This document shows positions 36,093 through 47,436 of a DNA stretch of 64,000 bases, in pieces. The DNA is from Paramarasmius palmivorus (Eukaryota > Basidiomycota > Agaricomycetes > Agaricales > Marasmiaceae). A program made the translations under genes and the position numbers. Position 1 is the stretch's first letter, and every line of letters starts with the position of its first letter. The stretch covers positions 1-64,000 of the forward strand of contig JAYKXP010000001.1 of NCBI GenBank assembly GCA_037176845.1, written 5' to 3'. The notes beneath the pieces were generated by a model. The model was not told the origin of the DNA. It ran no database searches and was given only the letters and a program-made list of their open reading frames with translations.

Positions 36093-37532
36093 TTAGAAAC
36101 GCGCGTCAAGCTTCGCCGAATCCCCAGCCTCCGTATCAGGGAAATGAATATGTTCTGAGCATGTTACAGAATCCTTCACCTGATGAACATGTATGGCCAG
36201 TGGTTGCATTGGGTATGAAAAACTCTGACTGGTATTCCCCTCCGGATCCTGACTTCTTGCGAACGTCGAAGTACTTGGAGTGGAGCTCCTCGCCCATCCT
36301 AGTCCGATACGCACGTTTATCAACGCAAAAGATATACCAGCCATGACAGCCCAACAGTCTGCGGCCATGGCTTCGATGTGAGATTTCGCCCCATAGGTCG
36401 CGATGAAGATGATAGTGAAAGACCTAGGTGACATTAGCGACCATACCTTGATGTTGTACTGCACCGGACGTACGTGTAGAGAAGTGCGCTTTCCACGAAT
36501 ATGACTAGCATTGACTAGGAAAGGGTCGACTGAGTACACACGGCACAGACTCCACATACAAACAAACGTACCATTAGATTGCTAGACCCTGCAACGAGGC
36601 CAACTCCGGTTTTCCTGGTCTGTCGATCGGTCGACCAGATCCGCCATGCAATCAAAGCTAAAGGTTTCTACATGAGCAGACGTTTACTCGGAGTAAAAGT
36701 CGGCCATACATGAACTGTACACATTAGTTCTGTAAGAAACGACGCTGTAATTAGTAAAGCGGCAACTGTTAGCTGGGAAGAACGTCCTGACACGAGAGTG
36801 AACAAGCCATCGCCCAATATCCAAATCTGTGATTTAGGTAGGAAGACGTCGTAACCCGGGCTGTACTGCGCGATATCATAGGTTGCGCCAATTCCACACG
36901 CTGCGAGAAACCTCGATGAGAAGGGTTATAACTCAAGGTGCTTAAACATACCAATAAGACCTGCCATAGTGATACACGGGACTATGATCACATAGTAATT
37001 GCGACTCCAGACCAACCAAAGTCTGTAAACCTACAAACATCTTTGTTAGCCGCTTTACGGGGAGAGACCGAAAATGAATCTACAAGCATCGTGTCACCAG
37101 TGACGAGGGCTACCTCAAGAAACCCCGTTTTCACTGCATAGACGTCTTGCGATACATCAGCATAATACTCTGCAGCCCGAGTACCGTCCGCGTAGTTGAC
37201 CACCGCTTCGAATAATCTGATTATCGTACAGACCCAATGCTGATAACCGTTTTAACGTGACCTTAGAGGAAGAAGCGGGAAGGGCTTACCCCGGTGATGC
37301 TGATGAACAGCAAAATTGCTCCAATGAACATTGGTTTCTTGAGTACGGTCTTAGCCCTGGCGGTGAACTGCAAGCGACTTTTGAGTACTTGGTGACGGAG
37401 TTGTGTCATTTCGGTGGCAGGAAAACATAGTAGGAGAACAGATGCGGCGTTAAGAACGAAGAATATCCCATACAAAACACCCTCTGTCACCACATTAATG
37501 AGGCAGGCAGAGAGTATGGTGACTGGTGCCAT
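36093..37532 (-). CDS. Seven-helix-type orphan membrane protein (Agaricomycete family)
   Basis: Starting at MAPVTILSACLINVVTEG (37532), spliced exons give an all-helical membrane protein. Segments in order are GVLYGIFFVLNAASVLLLC; KKPMFIGAILLFISITGHWVCTIIRLFEAVV; DTMLVYRLWLVWSRNYYVIIVPCITMAGLIACGIGATY; SQIWILGDGLFTL, a segment near LTELMCTKPLALIAWRIW, VIFVESALLYTYV, and GAKSHIEAMAADCWAVMAGISFALINVRIGLGW. The signatures YRLWLVW and LIAWRIW are those of the large basidiomycete families of hypothetical 7-TM proteins. The cytosolic tail of about 60 residues is S/T-rich. Several introns are needed, and two around 36690-36760 are uncertain. An open frame extends upstream to 37790, so an earlier start is possible. 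The function is unknown. Confidence 0.75.
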
Positions 37533-38365
37533 CGAAGCCGCGAACCATCTGCCAGACTCGAGGTGCAAGTATATATAGTTCGATACCCACAGTATCAAAA
37601 GATGACATCGGGAGGACAAAGAATGAGCGCCGTTTTCGGCGAGCCGCTTAGAATGGAGCCAGGATGCGGTAGAGACGTGGAGTTTGTACTGTGAATTCGG
37701 GTCGTGATCTTGATGGTCCATCATGGGATGCAGCCCATTATACAGGACGGTTCCCGAGTTCTGAGAAGGTGAACAGTTCGAATCATTCACCGTGCTTTAG
37801 CAAGCTCCCATGATCAGGATTCCTGAGTGCACTTATGTATGATCATCAGTCAACGAAGAGTTCGAGCCGAAAGTAAACACTCTGAATATGTGCTTCGGTG
37901 AGAACGGGATAGGTAATAGCAGGTATAAGGGCGTACCGTTCATCAGTATTGCTAACTGCATGAAGTCGCTAATAGCTTCTTGCGGCATCCCGACCCTAAA
38001 AGCCTAGTTACAGGTCACCAAATCGAAGTTACTATAATGGTGCAGAAGTATGGACGTGGTGTGATCTTTGCTGGTCGTCGAAACGCGAGGGTTGTCTTTT
38101 GGTTAGGAAGATTAAGCCTTTTGTTTTAAATATTCATGCGACGTTTTGTGTTCCATCATTAAAGATTATAACAAAGAGGCTGGCGAGAAAAGATGCTGAG
38201 GCTGGTGGGCGGATGATGGTCGGGAGAAGAGAAAATTGTGGTCGCAGCACCGGCAGGCATTTCACTTCAACTTGTTCTCCATGGCACCGTGACTGTCATG
38301 CACACTGAGGCCTCTGTTCCCTTCACAATGCCCAATATTATTATTCTCAGTACGACTCCCAGTAG
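37533..38365. other. Intergenic with possible unplaced exon
   Basis: This includes the 5' flank of the membrane-protein gene. On the plus strand 38226-38349 stays open and reads KIVVAAPAGISLQLVLHGTV and MHTEASVPFTMPNIIILS. It could be an exon joined to 38366-38554, but no start codon or upstream exon was found. Confidence 0.3.
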
Positions 38366-38554
38366 CTCATCCATAAAGCATACCGGAATCTGAAGGCCTC
38401 GTTACTCGGCAATCTTCCTGTCCCTCGGGATCACGAGTTCTACCGAAGGAGGTTTCGTCGTTCCGATACTTATCTGGCGTTGGGCAGCCTGCTTATCACT
38501 ATTCGCACGGCTCATGCCCTGGTCACATCGATAGAGGTAACGGAATGGCCCTAG
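38366..38554 (+). CDS. Possible terminal exon of an unrecognised small gene
   Basis: Following an AG acceptor (CCCAGTAG), an open frame reads LIHKAYRNLKASLLGNLPVP, RDHEFYRRRFRRSDTYLALG and SLLITIRTAHALVTSIEVTEWP, then TAG. Its composition is protein-like and basic. The preceding plus-strand open stretch (38226-38349) may be the upstream exon. There is no recognisable domain and no clear start; it could be a remnant. Low confidence. Confidence 0.25.
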   Translation, partial: LIHKAYRNLKASLLGNLPVPRDHEFYRRRFRRSDTYLALGSLLITIRTAHALVTSIEVTEWP

Positions 38555-38929
38555 ACCTGGGAACTCGCTTTATTAGTATACTAACTCACATTTTATGGTA
38601 CATCGCGCAGAACAAAGTCTCTTATAAATATCTGGCGGGAGGCGTGCAAGACCCCTAGTAGCAGAAACCTTTTGCGGAGGGTGCTCCGTGAAAAAGCGAG
38701 AGCATTGAGAAAATCAGGGACTGTGGCGAAGTGAGGAACCTCTTCAACATATATTTTGATCAATCTCGTGGGGCTATGTCATGCATGAGTTGTGTACATT
38801 AATTGCGAACATAATGCTGGTATGTAGTCGGTGTGAAATGAGTACACATTGAGGGCCGAACCTTGTATTAGTAAGGGACGGTCAGCTCTACACACTCTTC
38901 GCAATACTGCTAACTTACAGCACTGGTGT
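38555..38929. other. Intergenic, 3' flank of the MYND gene
   Basis: Nothing recognisable is seen. A 73-codon minus-strand frame overlaps the 3' end of the MYND-finger gene in another phase and is probably a shadow. Confidence 0.4.
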
Positions 38930-40081
38930 TCATAAGTAAACTTGTCCTTCGAAGGTAATGGGTCTCCCAGTGGGTACCGTTTCCAGCCCAAGGGGCTCAT
39001 TCTCCTTCCAGTTTGGATCGTTCATCAGCCTCTCGAGTCCCACCGCCAAGAAGTCGGACATTGGCGTATCGCGCAATAGGTGATCGGGAAGCGTCGCTAT
39101 TTCATCGTCCACGAAGTAATAGGAGCTTTCTGGACACTCAAGCGTGTCACGTAAACGAGAGACCTGAAGAATGCCATCAGTCATGCGCCTTTGAGTTGGC
39201 TGATAGCAAATCTGATGAACACACTCACCCACCAAACATTTCCCCACTTCGCATCCTCCAACATCTCTTGGGCAACCTTCGTTGAGTAAGGTATGGCCAG
39301 AGGCCACCACTGATTCGTGATGTCATTAGGATCTGTCACATCCTGCATGAGAACAGCAATAACGCCTATTTGACCTCTGGACTTGACGAGGTCATCTTGG
39401 ACTTTGAGATATTGCGGAAAGTTCATATCTCCCATGACACCCGGCAGCATCCCTTCTTCCAGTGGCCTCATTATTGCAGATTTGAGAAGATACTTGTCCA
39501 CGGAAGCACGATTCTCGTGGTCGGGATGTAACACGCACTCGAAGCGGAAAAAAGTTGTATTAACGCGCTCTGGATGGTTAACGATGTCCGTAGCTTGCAT
39601 AACGGCTTGACGGAAGATTTCGAGCTTGTTGGAGCTTGCAAACCTGTACCGATGTACCATCAGTTTTTGTCGGAAGGCGATTCATGTGCACAGTCTACCA
39701 AGAAGTGAAACGAGTTGTGTTATTTGTCTTCACTGGGTTGAGCTTGAACTGTTCTTTTCGGGTCGCGACAGGCAAACAGGCATATTTGTGTAACTGCCAG
39801 TAGGCTTTTTGACATTCCATGCCCTAAGTATTGTTTTAGCATGGGCTGGAATGTTTCTTGTAGTGTAACATACACAGTAAACTACCTGAGAAGTGTCTGT
39901 CAATCATTAATAACGATGCATGCGACAATACAAGCGATACACGCACCTCTTTACACCGACTGCATGTCGGAAAGGGTTTCTCTCTTCCTACATCTCGAGG
40001 GTACTTTTGGCACCAATGACACTGCCCGATAACCCGACAAAGACCTTTCAAAGGCTTCTCTTTCATGTTTTTTGGTGGCAT
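38930..40081 (-). CDS. MYND zinc-finger protein (Agaricomycete family), splicing or integrity uncertain
   Basis: The start at 40081 gives MPPKNMKEKPLKGLCRVIG. A MYND-type finger begins with CHWCQK and TCSRCKEV, then a GT..AG intron. The second half of the finger is visible as CMLHYKKHSSPC, but in a phase that does not join cleanly to the first half or to the following exon (QYLGHGMSKSLLAVTQICLFACRD). Further exons are clear: FASSNKLEIFRQAVMQATDI, FFRFECVLHPDHE, FPQYLKVQDDLVKSRGQIGVIAVLMQDVTDPN, LAIPYSTKVAQEMLEDAKWGN, and VSRLRDTLECPESSYYFVDD ending LGLETVPTGRP. This body is typical of MYND proteins in Agaricomycetes, of unknown function. Either a small exon is misread or a few bases are missing in the finger. 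The gene is divergent from the F-box gene. Confidence 0.6.
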
Positions 40082-40217
40082 GCTAGAGTGACAAAAGGAT
40101 GCTATTAGGACATAAAGCGAGAAAGAAAGAAATGCCAAGTTGGTCGCGACATTGCACAATGACTGGGCCGGTCGAGTCACGTTCAGGCCTGTCTGTTGAC
40201 CACGGACCACCACCACC
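40082..40217. promoter_or_regulatory. Shared divergent promoter region
   Basis: These 136 bp separate the start codons of the MYND gene (-) and the F-box gene (+). They contain CCGGTCGAGTCAC near 40166 and a CCACCACCACC run just before the F-box start. Confidence 0.4.
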
Positions 40218-42068
40218 ATGGCAGAACCTCGTATTCGAAGAAGGTACTTCTTTCATTTTCACTGTCATTGCATTTCTATTGACTTGGGTTCTCTAAGGCG
40301 ATCAAGCATCCCAGCGCACCTGATAGATAATGTCATCGCAAAATTGATGGAACGCCTAGACGAATACGACGAGCACAAAGGAAACATATTGAATGAATCG
40401 GAGAATATGGAACTACCGTCCTATACTCCAACAGTCAATAGATTCCTAAGGGAAAAAGTATACAACTATCCCGAAGAACATGAAGTCGAGGACATCAATA
40501 AATCCATAACTGTCGCCAACGCATACCGTCACCGTCTGGATCGCGAAATCTTCAAGGCAGAGGTCGAGTTGGCACGCCTAAACCGTATGCGAGACAATGC
40601 GCAGCACTATATCGACGATCACAAAGCCACCATTTCTCCCTTTCGTCGCCTACCCGCGGAAATCATCACCGAAGTCCTCAAGTTCTCGATAACCATTCCC
40701 CCTGCCCCTCGTCGTTTCTTTGGTAGAACGGGAATCTTGTTCGATATCCCCGACTCTCTTTGGACATTAAGCCACGTCTGCGCAAAGTGGCGGTCTCTCA
40801 TCTCCCAGGCAATGCCAACGCAATGGACCAAACTCACCATTTCCCTGCCGCACATTCATAAGCATTCCCCGTCCATTTTATCCGACTGTCTCCCGCGGTC
40901 AAGGAACTTTCCTTTATCCATCAAGGTCATTACGCGCGATGCCGATGGATTCACTGATGATTTATATGACACCGACGATTCGGACCAAACAAATAAGGCA
41001 GTCTTCATAGAGACAGTCAAGTTATTGGTTAAAGAGTGTCGTCGATGGAAAAGCTTCACTCTCCAAGATCTACTTTCTCCTGGTGGGTCCTCGGAGTTGG
41101 ATCTAGCACACGATTGGCCAGACTTGTTGAAACCAGTCAAAGGGAACACGCCTCTTCTGGAGGAAGTGGACCTGGCCCTAAAATCATTCGACTGCGATGC
41201 ATTTCTGGAAGCACCGCTACTCGCCTTACACCTCGGTGATCGTGCCCAGCTCCACCAAGGCTTCCTCACGAAATTCGACTTTTCGCGTCTCACAAAACTC
41301 ACCATTTGTTTACCCTGGCTAGAAATGCCTTCACTCACCCAACTCCCCAAACTCGTCGACCTCACTCTGCATACCCGACAATGGGAGTCGCCGCAGGAAG
41401 CCGGTTTGACAGATACCGTTCAACTCCCCTTGTTGCGAAAGTTTAGCGTGGATTGTGGTCACATGTCCAGAGTGTTTTCTCTACCCGCACTGGAATGCAT
41501 CCATGCAGACTTTTACAATGAATGGGGACGCACTTCCTTTGCTCAATTCATCAGTGGTCTTCCCACGAGTGGTTTGAAAGGCATATCCCTTACTACTTCC
41601 GAAACATGGATACCCCGACCCAGCGAATTGGTGCCGTTCTTTGAAGCTGCCGAAGACGTGCAAAGCTTGACCTTCAATACGGGACATCAGAGGGCCGAGA
41701 TATTACTTGCTCTTCTGACGTTTGCGAGGCACGCTAATGCAGATCCCAAACAGTACTTCACACCCTTTCGTAAACTCCAGCGTCTCCAGCTCAAAATCCG
41801 GGTGGCACATTTCTCGTCGGTGTCAAAACAAGACGTTATCCAAACCATGGGGAAGGTCACGGAGATGCTCCTTAGAATGGTAAAGACCCGTTCTAGGCGT
41901 AGTGAGCTTCCTTGTGGTATTGTGCTCCCACTCAAGTCGCTCCGAGTAGAGTTCAGCTGTAGGTGGAAGGATTTCGGACTTCCTAAGGATCTTGCCGAGC
42001 AGATACGCGCTGTGGGTCCACCAGGGATGCAGCTGGCGGTCGTACAGACCAACTCCAGTGCTTGGTAG
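40218..42068 (+). CDS. F-box protein with LRR-like C-terminal half
   Basis: A nearly intronless frame. A 54-nt GT..AG intron near 40244-40298 is in phase; removing it gives MAEPRIRRRSSIPAHLIDN and 598 residues, whereas retaining it adds a hydrophobic stretch rich in F, H and C that fits poorly. A coiled coil of about 50 residues (NKSITVANAYRHRLDREIFKAEVELARLN) precedes the F-box-like motif ISPFRRLPAEIITEVLKFS and SLWTLSHVCAKWRSLIS. The rest has irregular leucine-rich repeats (FDFSRLTKLTICLPWLEMPSLTQLPKLVDLTL, LRKFSVDCGHMSRVFSLPALECIH). The family forms substrate receptors for SCF ubiquitin ligases, but its targets are unknown. The coiled coil plus F-box layout recurs in the gene at 60878-62617. 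Confidence 0.88.
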   Translation: MAEPRIRRRYFFHFHCHCISIDLGSLRRSSIPAHLIDNVIAKLMERLDEYDEHKGNILNESENMELPSYTPTVNRFLREKVYNYPEEHEVEDINKSITVANAYRHRLDREIFKAEVELARLNRMRDNAQHYIDDHKATISPFRRLPAEIITEVLKFSITIPPAPRRFFGRTGILFDIPDSLWTLSHVCAKWRSLISQAMPTQWTKLTISLPHIHKHSPSILSDCLPRSRNFPLSIKVITRDADGFTDDLYDTDDSDQTNKAVFIETVKLLVKECRRWKSFTLQDLLSPGGSSELDLAHDWPDLLKPVKGNTPLLEEVDLALKSFDCDAFLEAPLLALHLGDRAQLHQGFLTKFDFSRLTKLTICLPWLEMPSLTQLPKLVDLTLHTRQWESPQEAGLTDTVQLPLLRKFSVDCGHMSRVFSLPALECIHADFYNEWGRTSFAQFISGLPTSGLKGISLTTSETWIPRPSELVPFFEAAEDVQSLTFNTGHQRAEILLALLTFARHANADPKQYFTPFRKLQRLQLKIRVAHFSSVSKQDVIQTMGKVTEMLLRMVKTRSRRSELPCGIVLPLKSLRVEFSCRWKDFGLPKDLAEQIRAVGPPGMQLAVVQTNSSAW

Positions 42069-42414
42069 ATGACTGCAGTCTATCACATTCTATACATGTC
42101 AAGTGCATAATGCACGAATCTCGAGCACCATACGTGTTTGTTATCATACCTATAAATGTATTACCAACGATATAGTAAAGAACAATTGTGTAAAAAAGCA
42201 TCTAACATTGTACAGGATCTTCGAATAAATTCTACTTCTCTCTACATAAAGACCGTTCACCTGAGTCGCTCAAAGATCGCTCTCTCAACTAACGACAGCA
42301 AACTTGCTGAATGTAACATTTGATTTGAAAGATTTTGGAATCATGGATACTATACAGTGTAGAAGATACAATCATGTCCATAATGACGCGTGTCTATACC
42401 CAGATTTCCGGTGC
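42069..42414. other. Intergenic between convergent genes
   Basis: This contains the 3' flanks of the F-box and formate dehydrogenase genes. No gene or repeat seen. Confidence 0.5.
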
Positions 42415-43988
42415 TCATCGTTGTCCATAGGCCTTCGACTCGTACTTGCCTGATGATCGAAGCGTTCAATAACTGGTCCCAATATATCGAGAGGATTTAC
42501 ATACCGAGTCCAACGATGACATTTTGAGGTTCTTGTGGCTTACCGTCGAGGTAGTTCTCCAAAATGGTCTTGGTACCAGCAGCGTACCGGGCTTGGGCGT
42601 CGAGAGTGGTACCCGAGTAGTGAGGAACCATTCCGTTGCCACCACCAAGAGGGTTTTTCATGGTGCGCCAAGGGTGGTCCTTGGGTGCGGGCTGGACGTT
42701 CCATACATCACCTATTGAATTATGAGCCGATGAGAATACGAACGCGAGATTGAAAGTATTTAGACGCACCAGCATAACCCGAAATCTGACCACTTGCAAG
42801 TGCACGGGCAATAGCATCCTTGTCACAGATAGCACCACGAGCAGTGTTGACGATCCATGCACCGGGCTTGAACTTGGACAAGAGCTTGTCGTTGATCAAA
42901 CCTTTAGTGCCTTCATGAAGAGGTGCGCTGACGTTGACAACATCACATTGAGAGACGAATTCCTGAGTAGTACGTCACTAATCAGCGCCAAAATCTGTGT
43001 GATCGCTTGAAAACAACAGACCTCGAGGTTTTCTACTCGGCGGGCCTTGAGCTGCTGCTCAGTAGCAGAGGGCAAAGCGGCATAGTCGAAGTAGAGGTGC
43101 TCCTTTGTGCCGAAAGGTACTAATCGCTCAAGAATACGACGGCCAATTCGTCCAGCTCCGATGGTACCGACGACCTTTCCTTCCAAATCGTATGCTTGGC
43201 GAGCAATGTCGGAGACTTGCCATTCACCACGTTGGATCATCTAAGGATATCAAATTGGGAGGTGATCATAAAGAAGCGGAGGGGAACGTCTCACCTCATG
43301 AGCAGGTACAAAGTTGCGCACCAAGAGCAACATGCTCATGACAGCGTGTTCTGCGACGGAGGTGACGTTTGAGCCGGAGACTTCGAGGACTTGGATGTTG
43401 TGGTCAACGGCGGCATCGAGGTCAATGTGGTCGGAACCGACACCGGCGGTGATACAGACTTTCAGGTTCTTGGCCTATAGAGCAGTCGCGAGTCAGGGAA
43501 AACTTGAATGCTATTCAGAAACACGGACCTTTTGGATCATGTCCCGAGTGAGATAGCCAGGGTGGAAGGGTGTCGTGATCAAGACCTCGGCCTGTAGTAG
43601 TAGATAAGATCAGACTGGTATATCGATCCATTGTACTCAGGACATACATCTTCGATGTGTTTGTGGAAGTCGCTGTCTGAGCCCTCTTTGCTGCTGGAGA
43701 CCTATGGACATTGGACAACCATGAGATACCTCGATCACCTGAATCGGTATACCAAACATACTGAACGCCGATTAGCAACGAGTATGAGTAGTGGGCTAGA
43801 CACGTACCAATATATTCGTGACCCCGGGCTTTCAGCCATTCAGACAAGCCAAGCTTCGATGGATACGATCTCAGCGTGTATCCCCACATACGGGGCAGGC
43901 AAGGTACCTTGTTTTCCACAGTACCCAACAGACGAGGCTCTTGCTGAGCAGCCTTGAATCCGTTGTAAAGGATGGCGAGGACCTTCAT
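42415..43988 (-). CDS. FDH1: NAD-dependent formate dehydrogenase
   Basis: This enzyme oxidises formate to CO2 with NAD+ (EC 1.17.1.9), normally in the cytosol. About eight introns leave roughly 370 residues, normal for the family. Visible are [123 protein letters not shown] (NAD GXGXXG), YFDYAALP with the NAD-selecting Asp, [72 protein letters not shown] with the catalytic His, and [17 protein letters not shown] at the end, where the last intron must be spliced to reach the stop at 42415. Each GT..AG join keeps frame. Basidiomycetes use it for formate from oxalate decarboxylation. Confidence 0.92.
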
Positions 43989-45511
43989 GATGTTCTAGGT
44001 GATTTGCTTTGGAGCTGATGAGAAGAGAAGAAGGTGTAAATGAGTTGTGTTGTGATGCTGGACAACCCTCACCGAAGGCCTTTTATACCACTCCCCAACT
44101 GCCAGTTCATAATAGCTATTGGAGCCGTTCCTGTCCGTAAGTAGGTCCAGGTGAGTGTGCTTGAATGGTTACCCGGATATTCGTGTCTTGGTCTAGATAT
44201 TTTTGGGTTCGGAATAGTGTTCTGTATTCTATTCGTGCATCATCTGTCGTAACCCTAGAATACGGGAAGCAAATATTCCGTACCTGCCCATTCTTCGACC
44301 GCGGGTATAAGTCAACTTCTATCGGAAAGACTCGTGAAAACGGGCACACCGGAAAGCTCAACCGTTCATGATGCCTTGCCGGCCCCAGGTCGGGAATGGA
44401 AGTGGATCTCTCTTCACTTGGAAGGAACTCTGGGGAGAACCGTGGTGCAAGCCGGTATACATTCCGAAAGGTATTTATTGTCCGGAAGAGGCGTTTGACC
44501 GACATCGATGAGATATGAGATGGACAAAGCTGGGCATCAGGATGATGATGGTATTGGTAAAGAGGAAAGCCGCGGTGCATCTTCGATACTTATGTTACGC
44601 TGCGTTCTCCACTAGTCCAACTCTAGACCCATACATTACGCATAAGTTCCATTTGACAACCAATAGCGACCTCTTCACACCCATTCAGCACTAAATGTAT
44701 GAAGACGAAATCCGGGTATAAGCTGGCTCCAAAGAATCTTACTCGTAGGCAGGGTTATAATAGCTTTGTGTTGTGGGGTATCGCAGTCACGTACGCGACC
44801 TGATTTTCGGGTTCGCTGGCCTACAATATGTACCGTAGAAGGATGGGATCCAGAGCCTTGTTGAGAGATAGTATGTGCACCGAGGACTGAGACTCCCTGC
44901 TGGCCTTGCTGGATTCGAGGTTCTCGTGGTATTCTATGGCACTGTGATCGAGTGCTTTCTCTGTTAACTCAAAAAATGACTGAAAAGAGGTTGAGAAACA
45001 CACGAGTCGCTTGGAGGGCCCAGCCATTCCTCCCCATCCACCTATCCACAGCTAAGATAACCGTTTGATGCTCTTGAATTGCTCCTGCATTCATCTCCCA
45101 GGTATGATGGCACATGATACTTGAAGCTTGAAGGTAACTTGAAGTACTCAGTACTGTTGTAAGGATCCGTGGGAGGAAGGAAGCTGCAGGGAATTTTCGG
45201 GCCATGGGCGCCTAATCTTCCCAACACGCTCATCCACATGCATCGTGTCCCGGCAGTCCAGTTGAGCCATGATGCATGATACATGAATACTGGTAGTGGG
45301 ATTTGGGTCCACCCAAGATTCACTTTCAATCCATATGGTATGTATAAGAGCCATATACATCGGTTCTCTTTCAGTGATTTCTTGCAGTGACGCAGTGGAC
45401 TCCTGATTTTCCTGATTTTGAATCATACAAGTCTGAATCACCCAGGTCTCGGCTCCTGTGCGACTGTCTGTGGTTTATATAAACTGATTCTTTCGCCGAG
45501 TCCCAATTTCG
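43989..45511. other. 1.5-kb stretch without a convincing gene
   Basis: This holds the promoters of formate dehydrogenase (-) and of the membrane F-box-like gene (+), which are divergent. A 154-codon minus-strand frame (44116-44580) and shorter ones at 44821-45441 show no recognisable domain. Nothing else is seen. Confidence 0.4.
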
Positions 45512-47274
45512 ATGAGGTGGAAGATGTCCGTTGCTAGGTACGCTCTCCTCAAATGGTCTGCAAAAAATGAAACACGCTGACAATATATAAATGTAGCGCA
45601 CTGAAGTCCATTATTAGATGGATACTGGACTTATTGTCACTTTATTGGCTTCTCGTTCTATACGACTATGAGCTGTTTATTATTGTGCTGGGAGCACTAG
45701 CCATGGCTCAGTTCATTAACCTAGGTATGTGCCCTTGAGTCTCTTCGAAAAGCTATTCTCACACCCATTGTTGCAGCCCTAACTATCGTGCTACACCGTG
45801 ACCACGAGCTTGAGTCCTTCCACGACGTCGGGTTTTGGAACGCCTTCCTCGCTGTTTCAGGCACATTTAACTTCGTTTTCATCACTCTCTTTTCTGTAAT
45901 TCTGCTATCCCTCCGCGATGATATCCTCCAAACTGTCAAGGAGCAACCAAAAAGACATACGTCTATGATAGGAACGCTGGCCAAAAGGGTATGGAGATCG
46001 CTCCTACCGACCTTGTTCGTACCATCCCCAAGGCTACCATTCGAGATCGTCGACAAAATAGTTGAACACGTCGTTCGCGGCCCAGAATCATGCTCTACCT
46101 CGGATCGTCAACGAAATATCAACGCATGTTCACTCATCTCGCGGACATGGCTACCGGCGGCGAGGCAACATTTTTTCCGCTCTCATTCCTTCACTATACC
46201 GTTAACCGAGAAACGCTTCGACGATCTCCAAGCTCTCTGTCATTCCCGCCTATGTACGTTGCATCTGGCAAAGATAAAACACCTCAACTACACAGATGCG
46301 AGCGATGATATCGTCAAGAGGTTCTTTGAATGGTTCGCATCCAACGGTGTTGGCGGTTCTGGCACCGTCAATACAATCACTATCGGACATCGATTACCCT
46401 CAGGAGCCTCCTACAGGAATCTTGATCATGCATCATCAATCATTAGCCACAATTTCTCAGCAGTCACATCTCTACGCCTGCAAGGGCTCGCCTTTACTTC
46501 TTACGACCAGTTCTCAGGGTTCCTCAGCTCATTCCCTCGGCTGGAGTCCTTGGCTTGCGCGCAGGTAGTCCTCAACGAGATAAATTTGATCCCTCAGACC
46601 CTTAGCCTAGAATTACACACCCTCACGGTCGATCATGCATCGTTTTTCGGTTCCCTTTACGGGCGTATCACCTTCCCTCGTCTTCGTTCATTGGCATTCA
46701 TCGACCTCCGTCTGGTTTATGACAACATAGAAGATCGCATAAGTCGGCTCCAAGAAATTGGGTTTATGCTCGAGTATACCGGACGGCAGCTTCAAAGCTT
46801 AGAGCTCACATGCGAGATGTGTACTCCTGTGTCCCAGGTCTATCGATTGGGTGAGTCATTCGAACTCAGAGCTCGTCGCGCCAGCCTCATGCTTCATCAG
46901 CGTCGACGATTTCCCAAACATTCGACTTACCCAAGAAGGCACCTTTACTCCGAGATCTCACCCTATTCGTCAGAAAGGACTTGTTAATCCCGGCGCTTTC
47001 GTTCCGATACCCTCACCCCAGGTTATCGTCAATTACTACGCAAAATCGCGCGTTTGACTATCGAGCTTGCGATTTCACACTGCAGAAATCTACACCCTTG
47101 TTGAAAGCATTCACGTTCCCGGTCGCAGTGGCGGGAGATGGGAAGAACGGACATATTAGGTTCAGTGCATCCGAGGTATTATACTTCAAGCAGCAATTGC
47201 TGGGCATTTTAGGACCTGATATGCCTTGGTGCTTAGAGGGAAATCGCCTGCGTCCGAAATTTACCCTGACGTGA
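45512..47274 (+). CDS. F-box-like protein with an N-terminal membrane region
   Basis: The start at 45512 gives MRWKMSVA. After an intron the frame reads SALKSIIRWILDLLSLYWLLVLYDYELFIIVLGALAMAQFI, then (intron 45721-45777) LTIVLHRDHELE and FWNAFLAVSGTFNFVFITLFSVILLSL, giving about three hydrophobic segments in the first 120 residues. Next is RLPFEIVDKIVEHVVRG with INACSLISRTWLPAARQHFF, an F-box-like motif typical of basidiomycetes, and a leucine-rich body (SAVTSLRLQGLAF, FPRLESLACAQVVL, FPRLRSLAFIDLRLV). An intron at about 46849-46900 leads to a last exon with APLLRDLTLFV and a stop at 47274. Total length is about 540 residues. The hydrophobic leader is unusual for an F-box protein and suggests membrane anchoring. 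A separate upstream membrane gene wrongly joined is possible, but the splice phases agree. Confidence 0.7.
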
Positions 47275-47436
47275 GACATTAGCTACAGTCGTAAGTATCA
47301 TCCACTGATGGCATGCTATTCTTTGTTTTCATTTGTCATGCAACTTCTTTTGGAGAACTTCCTGTTGCTTGCCCTGGGGATCACATAAAAACGCTCAGAT
47401 ACATTGTCATTGAATTACAAGTCGATTACAAGGGGT

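Noticed and set aside
40856..41365. 169-codon minus-strand frame
   Set aside because: Antisense shadow of the F-box gene at 40218-42068.
44116..44580. 154-codon minus-strand frame upstream of formate dehydrogenase
   Set aside because: No family resemblance, and it lies in the promoter region of a divergent gene pair; probably chance.
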